Positions 49,749 to 58,612 of a DNA stretch of 64,000 bases are shown in pieces. The notes under the pieces are model-generated. The model was not told where the DNA came from. It saw only the letters and a list, made by a program, of their open reading frames with translations, and did not search any database. The position numbers were made by a program, and so were the translations under genes. Position 1 is the stretch's first letter; each line of letters opens with the position of its first letter. The DNA lies in contig CAVXPU010000011.1 in assembly GCA_963763855.1 (NCBI GenBank), positions 1 to 64,000 of the forward strand. Direction: 5' to 3'. This stretch comes from JAIBCC01 sp963763855. Its GTDB lineage: Bacteria; Acidobacteriota; Blastocatellia; Pyrinomonadales; Pyrinomonadaceae.

Positions 49749-50336
49749 ATGGGATTGCAGAAATTTAAGACAAAAATCAGCGTTGAAGATTATTTGAGCA
49801 GCGAAAAACTTAGTTCAAGCAAACACGAATACGTAGAAGGCGAAATTTTTGCAATGGCTGGCTCAAGTGATAATCATAACTTTATTGCCGGTGATATTTA
49901 TGCATCTTTGCTCGTTCATTTGCGAGATTCAATTTGTCAGCCATTTATTGGGGATATCAAAATTAGAGTCAGGCAAGATGTTTACTATTATCCCGATGTT
50001 TTGGTTTCTTGTGAGCAAAATCCTGAGAACCAACATTTTCGCAACTATCCGATTTTAATTGTCGAAGTTATTTCCAAATCAACCGAACGCATTGACCTAC
50101 GTGAAAAAGTTTTTGCATACCAACAAATTCCGAGTTTGCAAGAGTATGTAATAGTTGACCAATACCGAATGGAAGTCCAGGTTCGTCGCAGACAAGAAAA
50201 TGGAGGTTGGATAACCTATTTTTTTAATGAAAGCAGCGATATTGTCGAGCTAACCTCCGTTGATTTACTGATTCCTTTGCCCGAAATTTACCGCCGAGTT
50301 ACTTTTGAACCAAATGCAAACCGAGACGACGAATAA
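49749..50336 (+). CDS. Uma2-family putative endonuclease (DUF820)
   Basis: This 195-aa protein has KHEYVEGEIFAMAG at the N-terminus and GDIKIRVRQDVYYYPDVLVSC and PILIVEVISKST, the acidic/Lys core of the PD-(D/E)XK-like Uma2 fold (D..D, E-V-x-S-K). The family is widespread, of uncertain function, and probably nuclease-like. The frame overlaps the next (MFS) gene by 23 bp. Confidence 0.88.
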   Translation: MGLQKFKTKISVEDYLSSEKLSSSKHEYVEGEIFAMAGSSDNHNFIAGDIYASLLVHLRDSICQPFIGDIKIRVRQDVYYYPDVLVSCEQNPENQHFRNYPILIVEVISKSTERIDLREKVFAYQQIPSLQEYVIVDQYRMEVQVRRRQENGGWITYFFNESSDIVELTSVDLLIPLPEIYRRVTFEPNANRDDE

Positions 50337-51549
50337 AGAAGAAAAATTTTTCACCAAACCGCTCTTAATCATTTTTTTGACGATTTTAATTGACCTTTTG
50401 GGTTTTGGAATTGTCATTCCGCTTCTCACGTTTTACGCCGAAGAATTTCATGCAACGCCTCTAGATATTGGGCTTTTAGTAGCTTCGTACTCATTGATGC
50501 AATTTTTATTTGCACCGATATTAGGGGCTTGGTCAGATAAAATAGGGAGACGACCGATTTTGTTTTTCAGCATAGTCGGTTCCGGAATTGGCTATTTAAT
50601 GATGGGTTTTGCAGGTGCATTATGGATGATTTACGCCGGACGAATCTTGGGTGGAATTACAGGGGCGAATCTTTCAACCGCACAAGCTTATATCGCCGAT
50701 GTAACAACACGGGAAAATCGTGCCAAAGGAATGGGGCTTTTCGGGATGGCTTTTGGACTCGGATTTATGTTTGGACCGGCATTGGCTGGCGTTTTGAGTC
50801 AATACGGACATCACATTCCATTCGTTTTCGCGGCGGGTTTGAGTTTTTTTAATGCGATTTTGCTTTTCTTCCTTTTGCCCGAATCAAAGAAATTCACAGA
50901 ACCATCAATTGAGAGAAAAAATCGTTTTGTCGAACTTTTTGAATCGTTAAAAGATTCCCGATTTGCCATTATCACTTTCGACTACTTTTTATTAGTAACG
51001 GCGTTTTCAATGATGACAACCGCTTTTGCCTATTTTACCCAGCATAATTTTGGCTACGATGCGGCTCAAACGGGCTATATTTTGTTTTTCGTTGGAGCAA
51101 TGGCTGTGATAATGCAAGGCGGATTATTTGGACCGCTCTCAAAGAAATTTGGCGAAGCAAATTTGGCGATTTTAGGCTGTGCGATGCTGACCCTGACGTT
51201 TGTAATCGTTCCTTTTATCACGAAAGATTTCGGCGGATTGGCGGGATTATTGATTGGCTCGGCTTGTTTTGCAATTGGAAATTCTCTTGCGTCGCCTTCT
51301 ATGACGAGTTTGGCTTCAAAAAATGCCAGCGAACGCGATCAAGGCAAAGCACTTGGAGTTATGCAATCGGGAGCAAGCCTGGCACGTGTCATCGGACCGC
51401 TTTTCTGTGGATTTTTGCTTAATAACGCCATGAATCAGATCGATGATTCTACACTTAAAAGAAATTATTGGGTGGCTGCCGCGATTATGTTTATCGCTCT
51501 TTTGGTTGCGATCTATTACGTTGCAAAACAACGAAAAGAATTAGTTTAG
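50314..51549 (+). CDS. MFS transporter (TetA/multidrug-like)
   Basis: This roughly 412-aa protein has twelve membrane segments. The start GFGIVIPLL and motif A DKIGRRPIL are typical of drug:H+ antiporter 1 members such as TetA. Motif C-like GFMFGPALAGVL follows. ATG 50314 is chosen over TTG 50305. The substrate is unknown; efflux is likely. It overlaps Uma2 and is followed by a peptidase gene with its own promoter region. Confidence 0.92.
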   Translation: MQTETTNKEEKFFTKPLLIIFLTILIDLLGFGIVIPLLTFYAEEFHATPLDIGLLVASYSLMQFLFAPILGAWSDKIGRRPILFFSIVGSGIGYLMMGFAGALWMIYAGRILGGITGANLSTAQAYIADVTTRENRAKGMGLFGMAFGLGFMFGPALAGVLSQYGHHIPFVFAAGLSFFNAILLFFLLPESKKFTEPSIERKNRFVELFESLKDSRFAIITFDYFLLVTAFSMMTTAFAYFTQHNFGYDAAQTGYILFFVGAMAVIMQGGLFGPLSKKFGEANLAILGCAMLTLTFVIVPFITKDFGGLAGLLIGSACFAIGNSLASPSMTSLASKNASERDQGKALGVMQSGASLARVIGPLFCGFLLNNAMNQIDDSTLKRNYWVAAAIMFIALLVAIYYVAKQRKELV

Positions 51550-51590
51550 AAACATCGCAAGCCCAATTTTGAGAATCTAAATCTCTGGTT

Positions 51591-51620
51591 TTAGATTTGC
51601 GAATAAAACTTTGTTATAAT
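51591..51620 (+). promoter_or_regulatory. Possible sigma-70 promoter upstream of the M3 peptidase gene
   Basis: TATAAT at 51615-51620 is preceded by a weak TTAGAT at 51591-51596 with an 18-bp spacer. It is 57 bp upstream of the ATG. The -35 is poor, so confidence is low. Confidence 0.35.
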
Positions 51621-51676
51621 CCAATAAAAATTGCTTTCCCGATAGCACAACAACATCTTTAAGGAGAACGTTTATT

Positions 51677-53854
51677 ATGCGTTTTTTTATTTTAACTTTT
51701 ACGGCTTTGGCGATTAGTTTGCTTTCTGCGACTGATTCCAAAGCATTTCAAACTATGAATAATAATCCAATATTTTCCAAATGGACTGGGCAATATGGCG
51801 GAGTTCCTGCATTTGATAAGGTAAAAATTGCTGATTTCAAACCTGCAATTGAAGCGGCAATGAGTGAAAACTTGGCGGAAATTGACAAAATTGCTAATGA
51901 TTCTGCTGCTCCAACTTTTGAAAATACAATTGCTGAATTAGAACGCTCAGGTGATGCTTTGAATCGTGTCGGGACGATCTATTATCTTTGGGGCGGCAAT
52001 ATGAATGATGCCGAATATAGCAAAGTGGAAAGCGAAATGGATCCCAAATTTGCTGAAATTTCCGATAAAATTATTCAAAACGAAAAACTTTTCAAACGAA
52101 TCGAAGCCGTTTACGAAGCACGAAATAAGTCTAAATTAAATTCTGAGCAGGTCAGATTGGTTGAAGATTATTACAAGAGTTTTGTCCGTTCCGGAGCAAA
52201 ACTTAATTCGGCAACAAAGACGCGAATGGCGGAAATTAATCAATCGCTCGCCAAGCTTTATACCAAATTCAGCCAAAATCTTTTAGCCGACGAAGGCAAG
52301 TATTTGGTTTTGGAAAGTGAAACGGATTTAGCAGGTTTACCACAATCTTTGCGTGACGGTGCGGCTGCCCAAGCCTCTGCACGCAAAACAACTGCAAAAT
52401 GGGTAGTTGTTAATACTCGCTCGTCGGTTGATCCTTTTTTAACTTATTCAGAGCGACGTGATCTGCGTGAAAAAGTTTGGAAAATGTTTGTTAATCGCGG
52501 CGATAATGGCGATACAACTGATAATAACGCAATCATTACAGAGATTCTAGGGCTTCGGGCTGAACGTGCCAAATTACTTGGACATGAAACACACGCACAT
52601 TGGCGACTTGAAAATGCAATGGCAAAAAATCCTGAAAATACGATGAAATTGATGGAGGGAGTTTGGAAGCCAGCGGTTGCGAGAGTTAAAGAAGAAGTTG
52701 CTGACATGCAAGCTTTAGCCAATAAAGAAGGAGCGAATATTACGATTGAACCTTGGGATTATCGCTTTTATATGGAAAAAGTTCGCAAGGCTAAATACGA
52801 TTTGGATGCTAATGAAGTTAAGCCATATTTGCAGCTCGATAAATTGCGTGAAGGAATGTTTTTCGTTGCCGGCGAACTCTTTGATTTCAAATTTACGCCT
52901 GTTAACGATGTTCCGGTTTTTCATCCTGACGTTAAGGTTTGGAAAGTTACCAACAAAAATACTGATAAATTAATCGGTTTGTGGTATTTCGATCCGTATG
53001 CACGCGAAGGCAAACGCTCGGGTGCTTGGATGAACGCGTATCGCAGTCAAGAGAGGATGGATCGTGAAATTACAACGATCGTTTCAAATAATTCAAATTT
53101 TGTGAAAGGAAAACCGGGCGAGCCTGTCCTGATTTCCTGGGATGACGCCGAAACTTTATTTCACGAATTTGGACACGCACTGCATGGATTAAGTTCAAAC
53201 GTTACTTATCCATCACTTTCCGGAACTAGAGTAGCCCGCGATTACGTCGAATTTCCTTCGCAATTATTGGAAAGATGGCTTGATACGCCGGAAGTTTTGA
53301 ATAATTACGCCGTTCATTATCAAACAGGCAAACCGATTCCAAAAACAATCGTCGATAAAATAAAAAAAGCCTCAACATTTAACCAAGGTTTTGCGACGGT
53401 TGAATATTTAGCGAGTGCTTTGGTTGATATGAAATTGCATTTGGCAGGTTCGCAAAAAATTGATGCTGACAAATTTGAACGCGAAACTTTGGCTGAACTT
53501 GGAATGCCAAAAGAACTTGTGATGCGACACAGAACGCCGCAATTTGGTCACGTTTTTGCAAGTGATGGTTATTCCGCAGGGTATTACAGCTATTTGTGGT
53601 CAGACGTTATCACCGCCGATTCTTTCGGAGCATTTAAGGAAGGAAAAGGTCCGTACGATAAAGCAGTTGCCAAGAAACTAACTAAATACATCTTTTCGGT
53701 TGGAAATACGATTGATCCGGCGGAAGGATATCGAAAGTTTCGCGGACGTGATCCAAAGGTTGAGGCTTTAATGGAAGCTCGCGGTTTTGCCGAGAAATCT
53801 TCAATGAAACCAAAAGGCAAAGCTAAAGGAAAAGCCAAAGGGAAAGGCAAGTAA
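51677..53854 (+). CDS. M3-family metallopeptidase (Dcp-like peptidyl-dipeptidase)
   Basis: The start ATG 51677 follows AAGGAGAA. A signal peptide (about 1-24) precedes a helical M3 fold. The zinc motif HEFGHALHGLSS is near residue 495. RSGAWMNAYR and SAGYYSYLWSDV are also M3-typical, close to Dcp/oligopeptidase A. The last residues (KPKGKAKGKAKGKGK) are a repetitive Lys tail not found in typical Dcp. A periplasmic dipeptidase role is likely. Confidence 0.95.
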   Translation: MRFFILTFTALAISLLSATDSKAFQTMNNNPIFSKWTGQYGGVPAFDKVKIADFKPAIEAAMSENLAEIDKIANDSAAPTFENTIAELERSGDALNRVGTIYYLWGGNMNDAEYSKVESEMDPKFAEISDKIIQNEKLFKRIEAVYEARNKSKLNSEQVRLVEDYYKSFVRSGAKLNSATKTRMAEINQSLAKLYTKFSQNLLADEGKYLVLESETDLAGLPQSLRDGAAAQASARKTTAKWVVVNTRSSVDPFLTYSERRDLREKVWKMFVNRGDNGDTTDNNAIITEILGLRAERAKLLGHETHAHWRLENAMAKNPENTMKLMEGVWKPAVARVKEEVADMQALANKEGANITIEPWDYRFYMEKVRKAKYDLDANEVKPYLQLDKLREGMFFVAGELFDFKFTPVNDVPVFHPDVKVWKVTNKNTDKLIGLWYFDPYAREGKRSGAWMNAYRSQERMDREITTIVSNNSNFVKGKPGEPVLISWDDAETLFHEFGHALHGLSSNVTYPSLSGTRVARDYVEFPSQLLERWLDTPEVLNNYAVHYQTGKPIPKTIVDKIKKASTFNQGFATVEYLASALVDMKLHLAGSQKIDADKFERETLAELGMPKELVMRHRTPQFGHVFASDGYSAGYYSYLWSDVITADSFGAFKEGKGPYDKAVAKKLTKYIFSVGNTIDPAEGYRKFRGRDPKVEALMEARGFAEKSSMKPKGKAKGKAKGKGK

Positions 53855-53866
53855 TTTTAAGAATAA

Positions 53867-54027
53867 CGGGAGTGCAAGCATCCTTGCTTGCACTGACCTA
53901 TACTTCAATGCGAAATAGAGCTTGATTTCTTAAAATTAAGAAAAACAAAGACTTAAATCATTGATGCCGTAAAATACCGGAACGCAATCGAGCCATCAAG
54001 TTAAGCAAGCAGGGATGCTTGCTCTCC
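53867..54027. repeat. Imperfect 161-bp palindromic element with AGCAAGCATCC arms
   Basis: The left arm GTGCAAGCATCCTTGCTTGC (from about 53872) forms its own hairpin. It is imperfectly mirrored by AAGCAAGCAGGGATGCTTGC (54003-54022). It fills the gap between the M3 peptidase and the convergent secreted-protein gene and could also terminate both. Confidence 0.65.
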
Positions 54028-54037
54028 AAAACTTCAC

Positions 54038-54637
54038 TTACATCTTTATCACGCTATTTTTCGCCTTGGATTTTCCAAAACCCCAGGGGACTTCAGAAAA
54101 TTGAATCGGATTTCTCAAATCAAATTTGATGCTAAAAAATCTATCTGTTCCCATTCGGCGAAGATTGTAAGAAAAATAATCGCCATCAACCAAATCAATC
54201 CACCAAACATTGCTCGCGGCGGGAATTACTTTGACCGTTTCATCATCAGCGGGGAAGATTTGCCGAGTTGGCGAACCAAAATTACTGGTTAAACCGCCAT
54301 ACATCGTAACTTTATCAGGCGTTCCGTCTTCGTGTCTGTGATCGTGTTTTAGTAATATCCGACCATTTTTTTGCCTTGTCAAAACCCACGTTCGAGACTT
54401 ATCTTCGCCGACAAAAAAGGGAATTCGGATAACATTTTTTTCACACGAACGAAGGTGCATTACTAATTTTTTATCCTTAAAAGTTGTATCTTCAGGAGGT
54501 GCGGCGGCAACCGTTCCGGCAAAAGCCTTGCCGCACAATTTTTGTAAGGAGTTCCAAAATTGCGACGCATTATCAGGCTGTTTTGCTTGAGCAAAAATGC
54601 TGACCGAAAGAATTAGAATTACTAAAATAGCTTTCAT
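54038..54637 (-). CDS. Secreted protein of unknown function (199 aa)
   Basis: A signal peptide ends near FAQAK (about 1-18). The mature protein has FWNSLQKLCGKAFAG, LRSCEKNVIRIPFFVGEDKSRTW, HDHRHEDG and DGDYFSYNLRRMGTDRFFSIKFDL. Two cysteines and a His-rich segment are present, but no catalytic motif is recognised. It ends the pair with the histidine phosphatase gene 9 bp upstream. Confidence 0.7.
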   Translation of the reverse strand: MKAILVILILSVSIFAQAKQPDNASQFWNSLQKLCGKAFAGTVAAAPPEDTTFKDKKLVMHLRSCEKNVIRIPFFVGEDKSRTWVLTRQKNGRILLKHDHRHEDGTPDKVTMYGGLTSNFGSPTRQIFPADDETVKVIPAASNVWWIDLVDGDYFSYNLRRMGTDRFFSIKFDLRNPIQFSEVPWGFGKSKAKNSVIKM

Positions 54638-54646
54638 ATATTTGCA

Positions 54647-55153
54647 TTAATAGGTAATTACTTCGTCAATAATTTGATTTTTCTTAAACCTGATTATAAA
54701 AATTTTACTATATTCAGAATCGGGTAATTCCTTGTATTTTTCTTGTTTGATCAAAAGATTTGCCAATAGCGGAGTCGTATTTGAATGTCCGGCAACAAGT
54801 ATTACTTTGCTATTAAGAAACATTAAATATTCGGCAAATTTCCCTAAATCTGACGGATTATAGGCTTCAACGAACATTCGATACTTCTCGTTAAGATTGG
54901 TCGCCAAAGGATCAACCGTGAATCTTGTCCGTTTATAATTCGTGGAAAAAATATGTTGCGGTTTGTATGGCTTTAATAGTGCAAACAATCGTTCCGCCCT
55001 TTGTTTACCTGAATCGGTTAAATCCGGGTCAGACTTATTTTGCGTAGCAGACGTGTCTTTTTCTGCATGGCGAACCAAAATTATCGTCTTATTCTGAGCA
55101 TAGATTAAACCGCAAAATAACAACGTAAAAGCTAACGAAAGTAAACATTTCAT
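54647..55153 (-). CDS. Secreted histidine-phosphatase-superfamily protein
   Basis: A signal peptide (about 1-19) precedes ILVRHAEKDT, the catalytic RHA motif, followed by LTDSGKQRAERL and a downstream ILVAGHSNTTP with the second His. The 168-aa length is short but typical of periplasmic SixA/phosphoglycerate-mutase-like proteins. It probably acts on a phosphorylated or other ester substrate in the periplasm. Its substrate is not predictable. Confidence 0.88.
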   Translation of the reverse strand: MKCLLSLAFTLLFCGLIYAQNKTIILVRHAEKDTSATQNKSDPDLTDSGKQRAERLFALLKPYKPQHIFSTNYKRTRFTVDPLATNLNEKYRMFVEAYNPSDLGKFAEYLMFLNSKVILVAGHSNTTPLLANLLIKQEKYKELPDSEYSKIFIIRFKKNQIIDEVITY

Positions 55154-55213
55154 AACAAAAAACTAACACAATTTATCTATATTTAGGAATTGTGAGAAAA
55201 TAATTTTCAGAAA

Positions 55214-56398
55214 ATGAACGAAGAAAAAATAAATATTGTTTTGAAAACTCTGGCTCAAATGCTGGCTGAAAATAAGTCGCAAATAATCGAAGCCAACAAA
55301 AAAGACATTGAAACTTGTGCGAAAGATGACGAAGTAATTTTTGACCGCCTGAAAGTAGATGAAATAAAGATCGAAAAAATGATTGATTCGGTTAAAAAAG
55401 TAATTTCAGCCGACAATCCGATTGGAAAAATTATTTCTACTCACACTCACGAAAGTGGAATGCGAATCGAAAACCGCACAGTTCCTTTCGGCACGATTTT
55501 GATTATCTACGAAGCTCGCCCCGATGTGTCTATTGAAGCCGCGATCATTGCCTTAAAAGCGGGAAATAAAATTTTGCTCAAAGGCGGAAAAGAAGCAAGA
55601 AATACGAATTTATGTTTGGCTGATTTGTGGCGAAAAGCCTTAAATGAAAATAATGCTGACGAAAATTTTGTCAGATATTTGGATATTTCTCGTGAAGAAA
55701 CTCAAAAGCTAATTGCTGGCGAAACTGAAAAATTTGACCTGGTAATCCCGCGTGGCGGCGAAGCGTTGATTGATTTTGTGTTGAAAAACGCGAAAGTTCC
55801 GGTCATTGTCAGCGGTCGCGGAAATAATTTTGCGTACATTGCCGAAGATGCAGATTTTGAGAAAGCGTTGCGGATAATTTTGGACGGAAAATCACGTTTG
55901 AGCGTCTGCAATGCACTCGACAAAGTTTTGATTGACGAAAAACTGCCGGAATTAGCCGAAAAAGTTGACCAAATTGTTGACGCTTTGCACGCGAAAAGCA
56001 TAGATGTTTTAGGCGATTCGTCAGTTCATTACGCTAATCCTTCTACCAATTTGTTTGCTGAAGATGTTTGGTATGAAGAATTTTTGTCAGCGAAGATGGT
56101 CGTTGGAATCGTTAAAAATCTTGACGAAGCCATCGAAAAAATTAACAAATATTCTGGCGGACATTCGGCAACGATCATCACGGAAAATCCTGAAACTGCA
56201 GAAAAGTTTATGAACGAAGTTGATTCAGCGGCAGTTTATCATAATGCTTCAACCCGTTTTACGGATGGCGGCGAATTTGGGTTGGGAGCGGAAATTGCAA
56301 TTTCAACACAAAAATTGCACTTTCGCGGACCGCTTGGAGCCGAACATTTGCTGACAAATAAATGGTTTATATTTGGAAACGGGCAAATTAGGAAGTAA
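55214..56398 (+). CDS. proA: Glutamate-5-semialdehyde dehydrogenase (gamma-glutamyl phosphate reductase)
   Basis: This 394-aa protein reduces gamma-glutamyl phosphate with NADPH, the second step of proline synthesis. Family motifs are FGTILIIYEARPDVSIEAA, LKGGKEARNTN and catalytic Cys in GKSRLSVCNALDKVLID. The end region includes TRFTDGGEFGLGAEIAIST and RGPLGAEHL, which are diagnostic for ProA. proB follows after a repeat element of about 90 bp. An upstream start is not needed; ATG 55214 gives the normal N-terminus. Confidence 0.97.
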   Translation: MNEEKINIVLKTLAQMLAENKSQIIEANKKDIETCAKDDEVIFDRLKVDEIKIEKMIDSVKKVISADNPIGKIISTHTHESGMRIENRTVPFGTILIIYEARPDVSIEAAIIALKAGNKILLKGGKEARNTNLCLADLWRKALNENNADENFVRYLDISREETQKLIAGETEKFDLVIPRGGEALIDFVLKNAKVPVIVSGRGNNFAYIAEDADFEKALRIILDGKSRLSVCNALDKVLIDEKLPELAEKVDQIVDALHAKSIDVLGDSSVHYANPSTNLFAEDVWYEEFLSAKMVVGIVKNLDEAIEKINKYSGGHSATIITENPETAEKFMNEVDSAAVYHNASTRFTDGGEFGLGAEIAISTQKLHFRGPLGAEHLLTNKWFIFGNGQIRK

Positions 56399-56408
56399 GA
56401 ATTTCTTA

Positions 56409-56482
56409 ACCACATAGGGACATAGATCACATAGGTTATGTTAGGAAAAAGGTTTTCTATGTGCCCTATGTTCCTATGTGGT
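56409..56482. repeat. Inverted repeat of CACATAG-type 9-bp units between proA and proB
   Basis: Left arm CCACATAGG, GACATAGAT, CACATAGG (from 56410); right arm CTATGTGCC, CTATGTTC, CTATGTGG (to about 56481). The element ends 9 bp before the proB ATG, so the gene has no evident independent ribosome-binding site. Confidence 0.85.
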
Positions 56483-56490
56483 AGAAAAAA

Positions 56491-57246
56491 ATGAAGAAAA
56501 AATTAGTCTTAAAAATTGGCACATCAACCCTTACAAATGGCACGAAATTAATCTCTCGCGGCAAGGTCGAAGATATCGGGCGGCAAATTTTGGCGTTGCG
56601 TGATGAATTTGATATTGTCCTCGTTTCGTCGGGTGCGATTGCGACGGCACGACAGTTTATCAATATCAAATCAGAAAAATTGGTCGAATCCAAACAGGCA
56701 CTTGCAGCAATCGGGCAACCGCTTTTGATGCGAATTTACCACGAAATTTTTACCGATTTTGGCATAAATTCCGCCCAATGTTTGATGACTTATCGTGATT
56801 TTGAAAATGAAACTTCACGGCAGAATACACTTAATACGATCAACGAACTAATCAAATACGGCTATGTTCCAATCGTCAACGAAAACGATACAACCGCCGT
56901 CGAAGAAATTATTTTGGGTGATAATGATAAGTTATCTGCTTTGGTTGCAACACTTATCGAAGCAGATTTGCTCGTTTTAGCCAGCGATATTGATGGAGTT
57001 TTCGATAAGAATCCACATCTTCACGCCGATGCAAAGTTGATTTCTGAAATCAAAAATATCGAGGAAGCAAAAGCACTTGTAGAAGAACGGGATTCGGGTC
57101 TCGGCACGGGTGGAATGAATTCCAAACTCGAAGCCGCGATCATTTGCCAGCGTCAAAATATAGAAACAATTATCGTCAACGGCGGACGAAGTAATTTTTT
57201 GTGCGATGCCCTGGCGAGCAAAACGTCGTTTACCCGATTTTTGTAG
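56491..57246 (+). CDS. proB: Glutamate 5-kinase, short form without PUA domain
   Basis: The amino-acid-kinase fold is evident: KLVLKIGTSTLTNG, VLVSSGAIATAR, PIVNENDTTAVEEI, GDNDKLSALVAT and GTGGMNSKLEAA. These are diagnostic of ProB, which phosphorylates glutamate for proline synthesis. At 251 aa it lacks the C-terminal PUA domain of E. coli ProB (about 367 aa), a known short form. The start lies just after a repeat element and has only an A-rich leader. Confidence 0.95.
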   Translation: MKKKLVLKIGTSTLTNGTKLISRGKVEDIGRQILALRDEFDIVLVSSGAIATARQFINIKSEKLVESKQALAAIGQPLLMRIYHEIFTDFGINSAQCLMTYRDFENETSRQNTLNTINELIKYGYVPIVNENDTTAVEEIILGDNDKLSALVATLIEADLLVLASDIDGVFDKNPHLHADAKLISEIKNIEEAKALVEERDSGLGTGGMNSKLEAAIICQRQNIETIIVNGGRSNFLCDALASKTSFTRFL

Positions 57247-57275
57247 CAATAGATGAAGCTGAGTTATAAATAATT

Positions 57276-58298
57276 ATGAATCTTTACGAATTAACGACAA
57301 CTTTGATGAATATTCCTTCTGTTTCTGGTGAAGAAGAGGCTGTGGGGATATTTTTAGGAAGGCATTTATTAAGGCTCGGCTGGAATGTTGAGCTTCAGCC
57401 TGTTTCGGAAAATCAGAGCAATGTGATTGCCTGGCTCAATGAAACGCCAAGAGTTTTTCTTTCGACTCACATGGATGTCGTTCCGCCGCATATTTCGCCA
57501 ACCGAAGATGATGAAAAGATTTACGGTCGCGGAGCGTGTGACGCGAAGGGAATTATCGCGGCTCAGATCACGGCGGCGGAAGATCTTCGAAAGCAGGGAA
57601 TAAATGATATTGGTCTGCTTTTTACTGTGGACGAAGAGCAGTCTTCAACTGGTGCGAAGGTAGCAAATGAACATCCGATTGCCCAGAAATGTGAATTTTT
57701 GATCAATGGCGAACCGACTGACAACGATTTGGCGATTGGTTCGAAGGGAAGTTTGCGAATGTTTTTACGGACAAAGGGCAAAGCGGCACATTCGGCATAT
57801 CCCGAAGAAGGCGATTCTGCCATCGAAAAATTACTTGATGTTTTGACTGATTTACGCGAAATTGAATTGCCAAATGATGAATTTTTTGGCGAAACGACAA
57901 TGAATATCGGGACAATTGCGGGCGGATTAAAAACAAATATTATTCCTCCAAATGCTGAAGCAGGTTTGCACGTTCGCTTGGTGACAGACGAAAAACCGAT
58001 TGTCGAAAAATTAGAAAAAGTTATCGGTGAACGTGGCGAATTAGAAATTGCTTCGTTTAGTTTGCCGGTTAAAATGTTGCAAGTAGAAGGCTTTACGCAA
58101 AAAGTCGTGAGATTTACGACTGACATTCCACATCTGACAAATTGGGGAACTCCGCTGTTACTCGGTGCAGGTTCGATTTTGGTTGCACATACAAAGAACG
58201 AATTTGTGCTGAAAAAAGATTTGGAAGAATCGGTTGGATTGTATGTAAATTTGGTGAAGAAATTGCTCACCGCAGAGACACAGAGGGCACAGAGTTAG
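57276..58298 (+). CDS. M20-family deacetylase (ArgE/DapE/LysK-like)
   Basis: This 340-aa amidohydrolase has STHMDVVPPH (zinc ligand His/Asp), YGRGACDAKG (bridging Asp), VDEEQSSTGA (catalytic Glu-Glu) and INGEPTDN. It deacylates N-acylated amino acids; the exact substrate (acetylornithine, acetyl-lysine or succinyl-diaminopimelate) is uncertain. Context with proAB and dapB supports amino-acid biosynthesis. The last nine residues (TAETQRAQS) are encoded by the start of a CACAGAG repeat element, which supplies the stop codon. Confidence 0.9.
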   Translation: MNLYELTTTLMNIPSVSGEEEAVGIFLGRHLLRLGWNVELQPVSENQSNVIAWLNETPRVFLSTHMDVVPPHISPTEDDEKIYGRGACDAKGIIAAQITAAEDLRKQGINDIGLLFTVDEEQSSTGAKVANEHPIAQKCEFLINGEPTDNDLAIGSKGSLRMFLRTKGKAAHSAYPEEGDSAIEKLLDVLTDLREIELPNDEFFGETTMNIGTIAGGLKTNIIPPNAEAGLHVRLVTDEKPIVEKLEKVIGERGELEIASFSLPVKMLQVEGFTQKVVRFTTDIPHLTNWGTPLLLGAGSILVAHTKNEFVLKKDLEESVGLYVNLVKKLLTAETQRAQS

Positions 58299-58346
58299 AT
58301 TTGTTTTTCCCGAAACCAATTGACATCCGTGTTTCTATGGTGAATT
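58269..58346. repeat. CACAGAG-type element overlapping the M20 gene's 3' end
   Basis: Left units CACCGCAGAGA, CACAGAGGG, CACAGAG run across the last codons and stop of the M20 gene; a decayed right arm (CCGTGTTTCTATGGTGAATT) follows at about 58327-58346. It is a degenerate member of the 9-bp-unit family. Confidence 0.65.
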
Positions 58347-58393
58347 AAAAGTAAGTGAATCAAGAGTAAGATTTAAGTGGTTGTCTTACAATA

Positions 58394-58565
58394 TAGCCAC
58401 GTCATTTATGACGTGGTAGTGATAAACAAAAGTTTTTTAGGGCGTTTTAACGTCCTTACATAGATTGATAGTTTTAATTCAATCGGCTCAAGCCAAAATA
58501 AAAAGGACGTTGAAACGCCCTTAGTGTTTTAATCAATTGTCACCACGCCATAAATGACGTGGCTA
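58394..58565. repeat. 172-bp nested inverted repeat (GCCACGTCATTTATGACGTGG type)
   Basis: Outer arms begin TAGCCACGTCATTTATG (58394) and end AAATGACGTGGCTA (58565), each itself palindromic. Inner arms AGGGCGTTTTAACGTCCTT (58439-58457) and AAGGACGTTGAAACGCCCT (58503-58521) mirror each other. It has no coding capacity and is MITE-like. It fills most of the 314-bp M20-dapB gap. Confidence 0.85.
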
Positions 58566-58612
58566 TTTAAATAGAAATATTGAGATTTTTCTACCCTTGA
58601 TCCAAATAATTT

